Source: Shewanella glacialimarina
GTDB lineage: Bacteria; Pseudomonadota; Gammaproteobacteria; Enterobacterales; Shewanellaceae
Length of the DNA: 64,000 nucleotides
Assembly (NCBI RefSeq): GCF_020511155.1
Contig: NZ_CP041216.1
Location: 3,410,001-3,474,000, forward strand
Reading direction: 5' to 3'
Under the pieces are notes generated by a model. It saw nothing but the letters and a program-made list of their open reading frames with translations, ran no database searches and had not been told where the DNA came from. Position numbers and translations under genes: made by a program. Of the stretch, positions 18,046-27,704 are shown piece after piece. Numbering within the stretch: position 1 is the first letter of the stretch; every line of letters starts with the position of its first letter.

Positions 18046-18246
18046 GTAAAACTCCAAATTAGTGGGTTATGCTTTATTAATACAGCAAAAGAATAGCCGA
18101 TAATGCGCGTTGAAATTGTATACAATATAAAGTTACAATTGATTAGGTCAAGTTAAAGTACAGTCTGCTTGCAACTTATCATCCGAGCTTGAGATAATCA
18201 GGCCACGTTCCTCACTCGCCCAACCCTACTTTTGGAGTCGCCTTTT

Positions 18247-20040
18247 ATGTCTCAATCATCTGTTATTGCAGAGCGTGTTAGCGCCATTCGCCAGCAGCTT
18301 ATTATCGAAAATATTGATGCTTTTATTATTCCTCGCGCAGATGAATATTTAGGTGAATACGTTCCAGCCAGAAATGAGCGACTACATTGGGCGACAGGCT
18401 TTACCGGATCTGCCGGCATGGCCATAGTGCTAAAAGACACCGCAGCCATTTTTACTGATGGCCGTTATACAGTGCAAGTGCCTCAGCAAGTGGATGGCGC
18501 ACTGTTTCAGTATTTAAGTTTAACTGACGATCCACAAATTGACTGGTTAATCGACACGCTTGGTGCAGGCAGCAAAGTCGGCATCGATAGCCGTTTGCAT
18601 ACCTTAGCCTGGTACCAAAATGCTAAGTCTGAATTTAATAAAGCCGATATTGAATTAATCGATGTGCAGCAAAATCCGATTGATGTGCATTGGCATAATC
18701 GCCCTCAGCTGCCAACGTCACCTTTTACCTTGTTCAGCCATGAAGGTGCAGGTCGCAATAGCTTAGACAAACGCCAACAGATAGGCGCGTTAGTGAAAAA
18801 ACAAGGTGCGGATGTCGCATTAATCGCCGCACTAGATTCATTTTGTTGGTTGCTGAATATTCGAGGTAACGATGTGCCACGCTTGCCGGTTATTTTAGGC
18901 TGCGCCCTATTAGCGACCAATGGTGACATGACCTTGTTCACTGACTTAGCTAAAGTGCCTACTGGTTTTACAGAGCATGTGGGCACAGGTGTCACCGTAA
19001 AAGATGAAGCTGAATTAGCCACAGCATTAGCTACGTTAACTGGGGTTAAATTATTAGCTGATCCTAACTCAGCTAACGCATTTTCACAGCTTCAAGCTCA
19101 AGCGGCTGGCGCAAAATTAATTGCCGGACTTGATCCTGTAGCTCTGCCTAAAGCACAAAAAAATTCCGCAGAACTTGCTGGTATAAAAGCCTGCCATATT
19201 CGTGATGGGGTGGCCGTGTCACGCTTTTTAGCCTGGTTAGACAGTCAAGTTGAACAAGGTATTATGCATGATGAAGCGGCTCTTGCTGAGCAATTAGAAA
19301 GCTATCGATTACAAGACCCACAATATCGCGAGCCTAGTTTCGATACCATTTCAGCAACGGGTGCTAACGCCGCTATGTGTCACTATAACCACAATAATGG
19401 CACGCCAAGCACCATGGAGATGAATAGCATTTACTTAGTGGATTCTGGCGCACAATACTTAGACGGCACCACAGATGTCACCCGTACAATAGCCATTGGT
19501 AATGTGACCGATGAACAGCGAAAAATGGTCACTTTAGTATTAAAAGGTCATATCGCCTTAGACACGGCACGTTTTCCTAAAGGGACTTCAGGTGTACAAC
19601 TCGATGCATTTGCACGCCAGTATTTATGGCAACATGGCTTTGATTATGACCACGGTACAGGCCATGGTGTGGGTCACTTCTTAAGTGTTCATGAGGGCCC
19701 ACAACGCATTGGCAAAAACGTCAACAGCGTCGCGTTATTACCGGGAATGGTGTTATCCAATGAACCGGGCTATTACCGTACAAACGGCTTTGGTATTCGT
19801 ATAGAAAACTTAGTGGTGGTGCAACACTGTGAAGCACTAAAAGGCAGTGAGCGTGAAATGTATGAATTTGATGCCATCACGCTTATTCCTATGGATACAC
19901 GTTTGATTGATAAATCACTACTCTCAACAAGTGAAATTAATTGGTTTAACCAATATCACGCCAAAGTACGCAAAACACTGACACCTCTTATGCAAGGTGA
20001 TGATTTAATTTGGTTAAATAAAGTTACCGTGGCTATTTAA
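18247..20040 (+). CDS. Large M24 aminopeptidase P (Xaa-Pro aminopeptidase)
   Basis: 597 residues from the ATG at 18247; GGAG lies nine bases upstream, and a TTG at 18232 contains it. This is the long eukaryote-like aminopeptidase P with two creatinase N-terminal domains (residues ~1-310) followed by the catalytic domain. Metal ligands are in VDSGAQYLDGTTDVTRT, GTGHGVGHFLSVHEG, LSNEPGYY and GIRIENLVVV. It removes an N-terminal residue before proline. Cytosolic, no signal peptide. Followed by a strong terminator. Confidence 0.92.
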   Translation: MSQSSVIAERVSAIRQQLIIENIDAFIIPRADEYLGEYVPARNERLHWATGFTGSAGMAIVLKDTAAIFTDGRYTVQVPQQVDGALFQYLSLTDDPQIDWLIDTLGAGSKVGIDSRLHTLAWYQNAKSEFNKADIELIDVQQNPIDVHWHNRPQLPTSPFTLFSHEGAGRNSLDKRQQIGALVKKQGADVALIAALDSFCWLLNIRGNDVPRLPVILGCALLATNGDMTLFTDLAKVPTGFTEHVGTGVTVKDEAELATALATLTGVKLLADPNSANAFSQLQAQAAGAKLIAGLDPVALPKAQKNSAELAGIKACHIRDGVAVSRFLAWLDSQVEQGIMHDEAALAEQLESYRLQDPQYREPSFDTISATGANAAMCHYNHNNGTPSTMEMNSIYLVDSGAQYLDGTTDVTRTIAIGNVTDEQRKMVTLVLKGHIALDTARFPKGTSGVQLDAFARQYLWQHGFDYDHGTGHGVGHFLSVHEGPQRIGKNVNSVALLPGMVLSNEPGYYRTNGFGIRIENLVVVQHCEALKGSEREMYEFDAITLIPMDTRLIDKSLLSTSEINWFNQYHAKVRKTLTPLMQGDDLIWLNKVTVAI

Positions 20041-20061
20041 GCGCTTATTGTTATTATCGAT

Positions 20062-20096
20062 AAACGGCGATCATCAACAGATCGCCGTTTTTATTG
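20062..20096 (+). terminator. Intrinsic terminator of the aminopeptidase P gene
   Basis: Eleven-pair stem 20062-20072 / 20080-20090 (AAACGGCGATC with complement), loop ATCAACA, followed by T-rich sequence. Begins 21 bases after the stop. Confidence 0.9.
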
Positions 20097-20138
20097 GATA
20101 AAGTGTAAGAACTATACAAACTCTGTCGAAAAGTTTGT

Positions 20139-20315
20139 TATAATCCGCGCCCGTCAAAACACGTACGTTTGATACGCCAACATGCCTAACATTATTGATA
20201 ATATCAGGCATTAATAGTGCGTAATTCATCCAAACACCGTACGTTGTAATAAACAAATATTGTAAAACCCCGCCGAATAAACTGTCGGCTTGATGCTTAA
20301 TTAGGAACTGAAACC
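20139..20315 (+). promoter_or_regulatory. Probable promoter and long leader of the RhlE-type helicase gene
   Basis: A perfect TATAAT lies at 20139-20144, followed by a GC-rich discriminator (CCGCGCCCG); the -35 is poor. If used, the leader before the ATG at 20316 is about 165 bases. It holds an imperfect hairpin with outer arms ATGCCT (20182-20187) and AGGCAT (20206-20211), and the motif CGTACGTT twice (near 20162 and 20240). Long structured leaders are known in front of cold-shock and DEAD-box helicase genes; regulation here is inference. Confidence 0.5.
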
Positions 20316-21617
20316 ATGAAATTTGAATCTTTTAGCTTCGCACCTGAAATTTTACGCGCGATCGCTGAATGCGGTTATCAGACAATGACACCTGTTCAGC
20401 GCCAAGCCATTCCCGCTATTCGCCGTGGTTCAGACGTCTTAGCCAGTGCCCAAACGGGGACAGGTAAAACAGCTGCATTCGCCTTACCTATTTTGCAAAA
20501 AATGATGGAAAAGCCTAGAGCTGCGATAGCCTCTAATACTCGCGTGCTGATATTAACCCCAACACGCGAATTAGCAGCACAGGTTGCTGACAATGTTGCC
20601 GCTTACGGTAAACACATGAACATCAATGTATTAACCATTTATGGTGGCGTAAAGATGGAAAGCCAAGCTGCAAAACTGAAGCGCGGCACCGATGTTATCG
20701 TCGCCACGCCAGGTCGATTACTCGAGCACATTTTGTCGTGTAACTTAAGCTTGTCTCACGTGGATTTTTTAGTGTTAGATGAAGCTGACCGTATGCTTGA
20801 TATGGGCTTTAGTGCTGATATTGAAAAAATCTTGCAAGCGGTAAATAAGAATCGCCAGAATTTACTGTTTTCTGCAACCTTCTCTAACGCAGTAAAAAAA
20901 CTAGCAAATGACATGCTAAACAAGCCTGTCATTATTTCTGCTAACGATCAAAATAGTACTGCGGATACCATTAGCCAAGTGGTTTATCCGGTTGAACAGC
21001 GCCGTAAACGCGAATTATTGTCTGAATTAATTGGCACGAAAAACTGGCATAAAGTATTAGTATTTAGTGCGACGCGCGCAGATACCGAGCAATTAGTGAA
21101 AGAGTTAAACCTTGATGGTATTCCGACCGCTGTGGTTCATGGTGAGAAATCTCAAGGTACACGTCGTCGTGCTTTACGTGAGTTTATGGAAGGTAAAATA
21201 CGTGTATTAGTGTCGACAGAAGTCGCCGCGCGTGGTTTAGACATTCCTGACTTACAGTACGTGGTCAATTACGACCTACCTTTCTTACCTGAAGATTATG
21301 TGCATCGTATTGGTCGTACTGGTCGTGCGGGTAAATCTGGGGTAGCTATCTCGTTTGTTAGCCGCGAAGAAGAGCGTACCCTAAATGATATTGAAAAGTT
21401 AATTGGTCAAAAAATTCGCCGTATTACAGTACCTGGCTATGAAGTCAGCAATCGTGAACTGCTACTTAAACAAATTCAAAAGCGCCGCAGTTTTGGTAAA
21501 AGTAAACAACGTGATGATGGTGCAAGCGCGCAAATGATTGCCGAAAAAAGCATGCAAGGCCGCCGTGTATCCGTTGGTCAATCTAAAGATGCTGTAAAGT
21601 ATAAAAAGATTAAGTAA
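20316..21617 (+). CDS. rhlE: DEAD-box ATP-dependent RNA helicase, RhlE family
   Basis: 433 residues. Helicase motifs in order: Q motif (GYQTMTPVQRQAIP), Walker A ASAQTGTGKT, PTRELA, TPGR, DEAD (VLDEADRMLDMGF), SAT, then domain 2 with ARGLDIPDL and HRIGRTGRAG. A basic tail (KSKQRDD to KYKKIK) likely contacts RNA. It unwinds RNA during ribosome assembly or decay. RhlE is the best subfamily match, though SrmB-like relatives are close. The long leader suggests cold or autogenous control. Confidence 0.88.
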   Translation: MKFESFSFAPEILRAIAECGYQTMTPVQRQAIPAIRRGSDVLASAQTGTGKTAAFALPILQKMMEKPRAAIASNTRVLILTPTRELAAQVADNVAAYGKHMNINVLTIYGGVKMESQAAKLKRGTDVIVATPGRLLEHILSCNLSLSHVDFLVLDEADRMLDMGFSADIEKILQAVNKNRQNLLFSATFSNAVKKLANDMLNKPVIISANDQNSTADTISQVVYPVEQRRKRELLSELIGTKNWHKVLVFSATRADTEQLVKELNLDGIPTAVVHGEKSQGTRRRALREFMEGKIRVLVSTEVAARGLDIPDLQYVVNYDLPFLPEDYVHRIGRTGRAGKSGVAISFVSREEERTLNDIEKLIGQKIRRITVPGYEVSNRELLLKQIQKRRSFGKSKQRDDGASAQMIAEKSMQGRRVSVGQSKDAVKYKKIK

Positions 21618-21650
21618 CCATTCAACCATTGGGTGAACCATCACCTAATA

Positions 21651-21685
21651 TCACAAAGCGTAGGTAATTTACCTGCGCTTTGTGA
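21651..21685. other. Hairpin between convergent genes
   Basis: Stem of fifteen pairs including one wobble, arms 21651-21665 and 21671-21685 (TCACAAAGCG... with ...CGCTTTGTGA). It lies between the ends of the helicase gene and the convergent NTF2-like gene. It lacks a U tract on either strand, so terminator function is uncertain. Confidence 0.5.
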
Positions 21686-21734
21686 CCGCAATAAATGAAT
21701 TAATAAAGGTATTCATAATTAACAAGTTAAGTTA

Positions 21735-22124
21735 TTAGCCCATAAATGTCACACGTCTAATCAGTCCACCTTCAACTTCATACGCCGCAATCACTTTCAC
21801 ACTTCTATCAATGCAATTGACATCTTCACTAGCCGACTCAGCCAACTCGTGATCAACTAAATACTGTCCTTGGACAATGCGTTTTATAGAGGTGGCACAA
21901 AGGTATTTTAAACTGGCAAATTTAGCACCATATTGTTCAATTAACTTTGCTTTACCTTGGTATTGTCGTCCTCCCGACAAGGTAAATATTTCAATATCAT
22001 CATGATAGGTTGCAGCAAATGCGACAATATCTCTGGCATTATACGCTTGCAGTTGCTGGTCAATGAGCGTAATTGTGATCAATTCTTGTTCGGTAAAATT
22101 CTGACCTGTAAATGATTGTTGCAT
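21735..22124 (-). CDS. SnoaL/NTF2-like protein (steroid isomerase-like fold)
   Basis: 129 residues, single small alpha+beta domain. ITLIDQQLQAYNARDIVAFA followed by YHDDIEIF and GRQYQGKAKLIEQYG is the standard beginning of SnoaL-like/nuclear transport factor 2 domains. No signal peptide. Activity cannot be deduced; many are enzymes on small hydrophobic molecules, others are binding proteins. It lies downstream of the small 72-residue gene on the same strand with a 36-base gap, so the two may be co-transcribed. Confidence 0.78.
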   Translation of the reverse strand: MQQSFTGQNFTEQELITITLIDQQLQAYNARDIVAFAATYHDDIEIFTLSGGRQYQGKAKLIEQYGAKFASLKYLCATSIKRIVQGQYLVDHELAESASEDVNCIDRSVKVIAAYEVEGGLIRRVTFMG

Positions 22125-22160
22125 TGCGACCTCTGATACAAAATTTTTAACACGGCTAAA

Positions 22161-22379
22161 TTATTCACCCGCCTGAACCATAGCCAAAATCTTTACCGCC
22201 TTTTCAAAGTGATCAAGTTGATGGATTTGGATCCACCAAGTCGCCGCTTCCATCAATAATTCAGGATTATCATTTTTATTAGCAAAAAAAGCATAAAAAG
22301 ATAACCCGACATTTGTGCCTTTTTGGTCAATTTTGTTAAGACAAACAGCCACAATGGTTTCTTTCAAGCTATCGCGCAT
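22161..22379 (-). CDS. Small protein of unknown function
   Basis: 72 residues from the ATG at 22379, which has a strong AAGGAG seven bases upstream; an ATG five codons earlier overlaps that site and is unlikely. Predicted all-helical, rich in aromatic residues (ATWWIQIHQLDHFEKAVKIL). No signal peptide or membrane segment. I do not recognise the family. The good ribosome binding site and probable co-transcription with the NTF2-like gene support it as real. Confidence 0.65.
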   Translation of the reverse strand: MRDSLKETIVAVCLNKIDQKGTNVGLSFYAFFANKNDNPELLMEAATWWIQIHQLDHFEKAVKILAMVQAGE

Positions 22380-22480
22380 TAAATACTCCTTCATATTATT
22401 TTTACATCTGCTGAAATGAATTAGCTGATACTCAGGTCTAATGGGTTAACCAAATCTATTTTACCTATTTAGGAGCCCTT

Positions 22481-23110
22481 GTGTTCAATAAACTCGTACT
22501 TGTTGCAACATTAGCCGTTGCCAGTTTAACCGCTATAGCCAAACCAATCGCGTTAGATGAAAACAATATTAGCCCACTACTTAATGGACATGAAATACCC
22601 GATGTCACCTTAACAACAGTTGATGGCAAGGCGGTTAATTTAAAAGAACTTGTTAGTCAAAAAAAGACTATGTTCTTTTTCTATCGCGGTGGATGGTGCC
22701 CATTTTGTAATGTGCAAATGGGGCAGCTACAAGCTATTGAGCCTAAGTTAATTGAAATGGGTATTCAGCTAGTAGGAATATCACCCGACTCGCCTGAAAA
22801 ACTACAAGCTTCAATGACAAAAAACAAACTTAACTACTTATTACTGTCAGATGAAAAAATGGCTGCAGCGCAAGCGTTTGGTCTAGCGTTTTACACCAGC
22901 GATAAAGTCACCAGCCTGTACCAAGCAAAACTGGGCGTATCAAACACACTTTATAATATGCCTACAGGTGAGGCTCGATTAGTACTGCCAGTCCCAGCTA
23001 TTTACTTGAGTGATAAAACAGGTTTAATTCAATTTATGTATGCAAACCCTAATTATAAAGTCCGTGCAGCGCCTGAACTCATTTTAATGGCAGCCAGTTT
23101 AGTTGAATAA
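22481..23110 (+). CDS. Exported peroxiredoxin-like (AhpC/TSA) thioredoxin-fold protein
   Basis: 209 residues from a GTG at 22481 with AGGAG five bases upstream. A signal peptide ends near ASLTAIAKP, so it is periplasmic. The thioredoxin fold carries FFYRGGWCPFCNVQMGQL, a CxxC redox motif as in the AhpC/TSA-related peroxiredoxin-like family, and a later VVL/PAIY cis-proline region (LPVPAIYLSD). Probably a thiol peroxidase or disulfide reductase; its electron partner is unknown. Own unit with a good terminator. Confidence 0.85.
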   Translation: MFNKLVLVATLAVASLTAIAKPIALDENNISPLLNGHEIPDVTLTTVDGKAVNLKELVSQKKTMFFFYRGGWCPFCNVQMGQLQAIEPKLIEMGIQLVGISPDSPEKLQASMTKNKLNYLLLSDEKMAAAQAFGLAFYTSDKVTSLYQAKLGVSNTLYNMPTGEARLVLPVPAIYLSDKTGLIQFMYANPNYKVRAAPELILMAASLVE

Positions 23111-23147
23111 CCTCATTATTTAGCACCCACTTCCACGATCCACTTTG

Positions 23148-23181
23148 GGTATAACAGCAATGCTGCTTATACCTTTTTTTT
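23148..23181 (+). terminator. Intrinsic terminator of the peroxiredoxin-like gene
   Basis: Stem GGTATAA-CAGC (23148-23158), loop AAT, GCTG-C-TTATACC (23162-23173) with one bulged C, followed by eight T. Confidence 0.8.
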
Positions 23182-23252
23182 GATTGTTTTTTTATTCGCA
23201 TTTAATTATCTTTTGCTACACTTAAGTCATTAAATATACACGAAATGTGATT

Positions 23253-25298
23253 ATGGCTCGCAAATCTATATTAACTCGGCTGAATAAAGTTTTTATCTCA
23301 ATAACAATACTGGTCATTCTCATTGCCAGTATTTTTGCTTACACCAGTCAAAAAATGCATATCACCAGTGACGCTATTTTGCATGCTGACTTGCCGTTAG
23401 AATTGGCTGTTGAGTCAATGAATACTTCGCTACAGGCAATGCAGACCAATGCCGCACTGTATTTGTTAGGATATGAAGATCAAAAAATACAGTATCAGCA
23501 AAACTTTAACGCACTACAAAACATTCAACAGCAAATCACTGAAAAAAATTTACTTACCTCCACAGAACAAATCGCTACATTTAATCGCATTCATCACCTC
23601 AGCAATACGTTGAACCAGCAATATCTAACGCTGATATTTAATGCCTATCGACCCGCGGATGAAAATACAGCAAAGAGTATCGCGGCTAATTTATTGATTA
23701 ATACTGCGACCCCACTTGAGAAGATTATCCGCATGCGGGCCAATGATGAAATCAAAGGTTCTCAAGAAAACTCTGATGAAGATGAGTTACGCTATGATGA
23801 TATTCCCGCTATTCAATATTATTTGCAAATGGTCGATGAAGCGGGTGATATGCAAAGCGCTTTTGCAAGATATTTATTAAATGATCAATATGCTAAACAA
23901 GAGTTTGATGATAATGCAGCTAATTTTTTACAATGGCTAAAATTATTGGAGCCATTAGAACAAGATGAAGATGAAATAAAAGACATTATTTACATCAAGC
24001 AGTTATTCCAACAACTAGTCAATGACGGTCATCGTTTATTCCAACTCTATAACCCTCAAATTTTAGCTTCTGCCACTGATGCTTTTCATAATATGAAAAG
24101 TAACCAAATCGTAGAAATTGAGCAGCAAATGGCTGTATTAATAAAAACGACTTCAAACCAGGTTATTCGCCAGTTAGAAGACTTAAAAGATACTAATATG
24201 AATAGTATTATTTTATTGGCTATTTTCGCTGCCATAACCATCATACTGCTAATTTCATTAAGCTTTTATGCAAAAAAAACTATCTACTTACCTATTGCCA
24301 ATTTAGCTCAATCGGTTAATGCATTACGTGTTGGCGAGCGAAATATTCAATTTAAACATAATGATGATGAACTAGGAGATGTGTTTGCCAATGTGGCCAA
24401 ATTCCAACATGATTTACGCCAACTTGATGTACTACAACAAAATAAAACTGTCTATAAGCGACAGTTAGAACTTGAAAGAGACAAACTTCAGCAAGCTATT
24501 GAACACTTGACGCAAGCGCAAAAAAAACTAATTAATAGTGAAAAAATGGCCTCGCTTGGTGCACTTGTTGCTGGGATAGCCCATGAGATAAATACTCCAA
24601 TAGGTATAGCAGTAACCATCAGTTCTACCTTTGATTCACGTGTAAGGGAATTTGTTAATCAAGCAAAAACAGGGCTACTTAATCTGTCTGATTTAGAGGT
24701 CTTTGAGCAGGAAAGCCTAGAAGGCCTAAGTATTATGCAACGAGCATTGGATAGGGCCGCAGAATTAATTCATAGCTTTAAGCAGGTAGCCATAGATCAA
24801 TCCAGTGAAAAACGGCGTGAATTTTTACTCGATGAAATGCTAGATGAAGTGTTTAATACTTTAAAGCATCAAATAAAACGTTCGCCGTACAATATTACTA
24901 TTGATTGCCCGCCAGATATCCTGTTGAACAGTTTTCCTGGACCTTTTGGGCAAGTTATCACTAACTTATTTAATAATGCTATTTTGCATGGATTTAATGG
25001 TGCTGATACCGGTGAGATTAACGTTAAAGTGACCCATGAAGAAAACAGCAAGGTAAAGATTAAATTTAGTGATAATGGTGTCGGTATTCCAATCGCTAAC
25101 ATTGATAAAATATTTGATCCATTCTTCACCACAAAATTAGGCCAGGGAGGGTCAGGACTTGGAATGAATATTGTTTATAACATCGTTAATACTATTTTAG
25201 GCGGTGATATTAGTGTGCACAGTCGAAATGGAACGACGTTTACGATTACGATACCTATTGTTGCGCCGAAGGAATTACCACATAAGGAAAGTGAATGA
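23253..25298 (+). CDS. Membrane sensor histidine kinase
   Basis: 681 residues from the ATG at 23253 (a GTG two codons earlier is possible; neither has a strong binding site). One N-terminal membrane helix, a periplasmic helical sensor of about 290 residues, a second helix near residues 322-342, a HAMP-like linker and coiled coil, then the phospho-acceptor histidine near residue 444 in GIAHEINTPIG and an ATPase domain with NNAILHGF, DNGVGIP and GQGGSGLGMNI. This HEINTPIG type is the HPK4 group. It overlaps the next gene by four bases, so the DUF3369-EAL regulator is its likely partner. Confidence 0.9.
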   Translation: MARKSILTRLNKVFISITILVILIASIFAYTSQKMHITSDAILHADLPLELAVESMNTSLQAMQTNAALYLLGYEDQKIQYQQNFNALQNIQQQITEKNLLTSTEQIATFNRIHHLSNTLNQQYLTLIFNAYRPADENTAKSIAANLLINTATPLEKIIRMRANDEIKGSQENSDEDELRYDDIPAIQYYLQMVDEAGDMQSAFARYLLNDQYAKQEFDDNAANFLQWLKLLEPLEQDEDEIKDIIYIKQLFQQLVNDGHRLFQLYNPQILASATDAFHNMKSNQIVEIEQQMAVLIKTTSNQVIRQLEDLKDTNMNSIILLAIFAAITIILLISLSFYAKKTIYLPIANLAQSVNALRVGERNIQFKHNDDELGDVFANVAKFQHDLRQLDVLQQNKTVYKRQLELERDKLQQAIEHLTQAQKKLINSEKMASLGALVAGIAHEINTPIGIAVTISSTFDSRVREFVNQAKTGLLNLSDLEVFEQESLEGLSIMQRALDRAAELIHSFKQVAIDQSSEKRREFLLDEMLDEVFNTLKHQIKRSPYNITIDCPPDILLNSFPGPFGQVITNLFNNAILHGFNGADTGEINVKVTHEENSKVKIKFSDNGVGIPIANIDKIFDPFFTTKLGQGGSGLGMNIVYNIVNTILGGDISVHSRNGTTFTITIPIVAPKELPHKESE

Positions 25299-27607
25299 TG
25301 TCTGATTTTTTTTTGAAAATCATCAATGATAAATCTTTGAAAACCAGTGATTCGCCTTCTACTGGCGCGGCAAAAACCAACGCCTCTGTCACAAATGCTG
25401 AACCTTGGATTATTGGTATTATTGATGACGAACCATCAATGCATGAAGTGACTAAATTAGCGTTATCTCGGGTAGAAATACTCGGTCGCCCGCTCTTTTT
25501 TATCAGTGCATTTAATGCCGATGAAGGGTATGAAATCATCAAAAACAATCCTAACATGGCGCTAGTATTACTCGATGTAGTCATGGAAACCGACGACGCG
25601 GGTTTAATATTAGTCAAACGCATCCGACACGAGCTTAAAAATAAGTTCTTGCAAATCATTCTTCGCACTGGGCAGCCTGGGTTTGCCCCTGAAGAAAAAG
25701 TCATCATTGATTATGAAATTAACGCCTACAAAACCAAAAGCGAGCTCACTAGAGCAAAACTATTTACTGCATTAGCGGCAGGTATTCGCAGTTATCGACA
25801 AATCACAGCTCTTGAAAAAAGCCGACAAGGATTGCGTTCGATCATCGATGCCTCTTCCAGTTTAATGCAAGAGCGATCGGTTTTCGACTTCTCTCGTGGC
25901 GTATTAAACCAGATAAGCGCACTTTTCGACATCGAAGCTGAAAGTATTTTTTGTGTATCTCAACGACCGCAAAATGGCCCCTCAGCCATAATCAGTAGTC
26001 AAAGTGACGATTACATTGTGGTGGCTGCAAGTCATAAATATCAATCTTTGTTTGGTAAAGGGCTAACTAAGCTTGATAAAACAGACCGTGCGATTCAATC
26101 TGTTTATCAGGTCCTTGAACAAAAATCCCATTTATTTAACGACGAATTCAGTTGCCTCTATTTATCGACGCCTTCACTTTGGGAAGGTGTGATTGTGGCA
26201 GAAAAAGCTCAAAAACTAAAAGATATCGACCAAGAATTATTGCAAGTTTTTTGCATGAATGTCGCTGTAGGGTTAGAAAATGCCAAATTTTTTAACTATT
26301 TAAATAAAGCCGCATATATAGATGAAGTGACTGGATTATATAGTCGTGCTGGATTTATTGATCACGCAAAAGCTTTTCATCAGCAACATGGGAACAATAT
26401 TTGTCTATATTTACTGGATGTAGACTACTTCCATAATATTATAGAAAGTTTAGGCTATGAGTTTGGCAACAAAATTTTAAAACGTATTTCTAGCCACTTA
26501 ATATCTTCTTACGGTGAGGACGTGCTAATTGCTCGGTTGCATTCTGACGTGTTTGCATTGTTATTACCCAATGGCCTAATTAAACCACAAAACGTAGCAC
26601 TAAGAAGCTCTTTTCCGTTTAACATTGATGAGCATTCTATCAGGCTAGGTATGACGGTTGGCGCAGCACAGCTCAGCAAAGAGTTGATGATTGAGGGACA
26701 GTACCAAACGATTAATAATAATGGCAAACGTACATTTGATGCGGCGTTATTATTACGTCATGCCGAAATAGCGCTTAAAGTAGCCAAAGAGAACCGTCGC
26801 GGTTCCGGCCAGCTATTTGATCAACATTATGAATTAGATTCACATAAAAGAATGAATCTGCTTAACGATCTTCGCCAGGCTATTACTCAGCAGGAACTGT
26901 TTTTAGTGTTGCAACCTAAAGTACATACCACCAACGAAAATATTATTGGTTATGAGGCATTGTTACGCTGGAATCATCCACACAAAGGTCCCATTCCACC
27001 GAATGCATTTATTCCCGCGGTGGAAAAGTCAGGCTTATATTATGATGTAGACTTATACGTTGCTAAAGCAGCCTGCCAGTTACTTAATGATTACCCACAA
27101 ATAACTCACCCTATTTCGATTAACCTATCAGCAAACTCGCTGAAGCATGAAACCTTTGTTGATGAATTGTATGCGATTTTTGAAGCAGCCAATGTAAGCT
27201 TAAGTAGAGTCGAATTAGAAATAACTGAAAATGCTTTAATCCATTCCGATTCCGCGATTAAAGAGTTAGATAAACTCGCAGAGTATGGGTTTACTATCTG
27301 TTTAGATGATTTTGGAGCTGGATATTCGTCATTAGGTTATTTACTCCGCCTGCCACTGCATACGATTAAAATTGACCGCGCTTTTGTGTCGCATTTAGTC
27401 GGTAACATTAATGCACAAATAGTATTAGAAGGCATTATTCATATGGGGATTAAACTGGGTAAGGATATGGTCGTTGAAGGTATTGAAACAGAACAACAGC
27501 TGGCATTGGTAAAAAAAATGGGCGCAGACGTAATTCAAGGCTTCTATTTTTTCAAACCTTTAACCATTGAACAAATTCTCAATTTATCAGACCAATATCA
27601 GATATAA
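25295..27607 (+). CDS. Response regulator REC-DUF3369-GGDEF(degenerate)-EAL, probable c-di-GMP phosphodiesterase
   Basis: 770 residues. REC domain ~45-160 with phospho-acceptor near D94 (LLDVVME) and lysine in NAYKTKSE; DUF3369 ~180-335; GGDEF-like domain ~345-500 in which the signature is RLHSDVF instead of RxGGDEF, so no cyclase activity is expected; EAL domain ~515-765 with EALLRWNHP (E554), NLSANSL, DDFGAGYSSLGYL and IKIDRAFV, which looks catalytically complete. It should hydrolyse cyclic di-GMP under control of the kinase encoded just upstream (ATGA overlap). Confidence 0.92.
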   Translation: MMSDFFLKIINDKSLKTSDSPSTGAAKTNASVTNAEPWIIGIIDDEPSMHEVTKLALSRVEILGRPLFFISAFNADEGYEIIKNNPNMALVLLDVVMETDDAGLILVKRIRHELKNKFLQIILRTGQPGFAPEEKVIIDYEINAYKTKSELTRAKLFTALAAGIRSYRQITALEKSRQGLRSIIDASSSLMQERSVFDFSRGVLNQISALFDIEAESIFCVSQRPQNGPSAIISSQSDDYIVVAASHKYQSLFGKGLTKLDKTDRAIQSVYQVLEQKSHLFNDEFSCLYLSTPSLWEGVIVAEKAQKLKDIDQELLQVFCMNVAVGLENAKFFNYLNKAAYIDEVTGLYSRAGFIDHAKAFHQQHGNNICLYLLDVDYFHNIIESLGYEFGNKILKRISSHLISSYGEDVLIARLHSDVFALLLPNGLIKPQNVALRSSFPFNIDEHSIRLGMTVGAAQLSKELMIEGQYQTINNNGKRTFDAALLLRHAEIALKVAKENRRGSGQLFDQHYELDSHKRMNLLNDLRQAITQQELFLVLQPKVHTTNENIIGYEALLRWNHPHKGPIPPNAFIPAVEKSGLYYDVDLYVAKAACQLLNDYPQITHPISINLSANSLKHETFVDELYAIFEAANVSLSRVELEITENALIHSDSAIKELDKLAEYGFTICLDDFGAGYSSLGYLLRLPLHTIKIDRAFVSHLVGNINAQIVLEGIIHMGIKLGKDMVVEGIETEQQLALVKKMGADVIQGFYFFKPLTIEQILNLSDQYQI

Positions 27608-27704
27608 AAATGTCAGAATAGCTTAAGTCCAAGTACACTATGCATTAACGACAAGATCACTCTGTATTAACGATATAGCATTTACACTGGAACATTGAAA
27701 CAGC

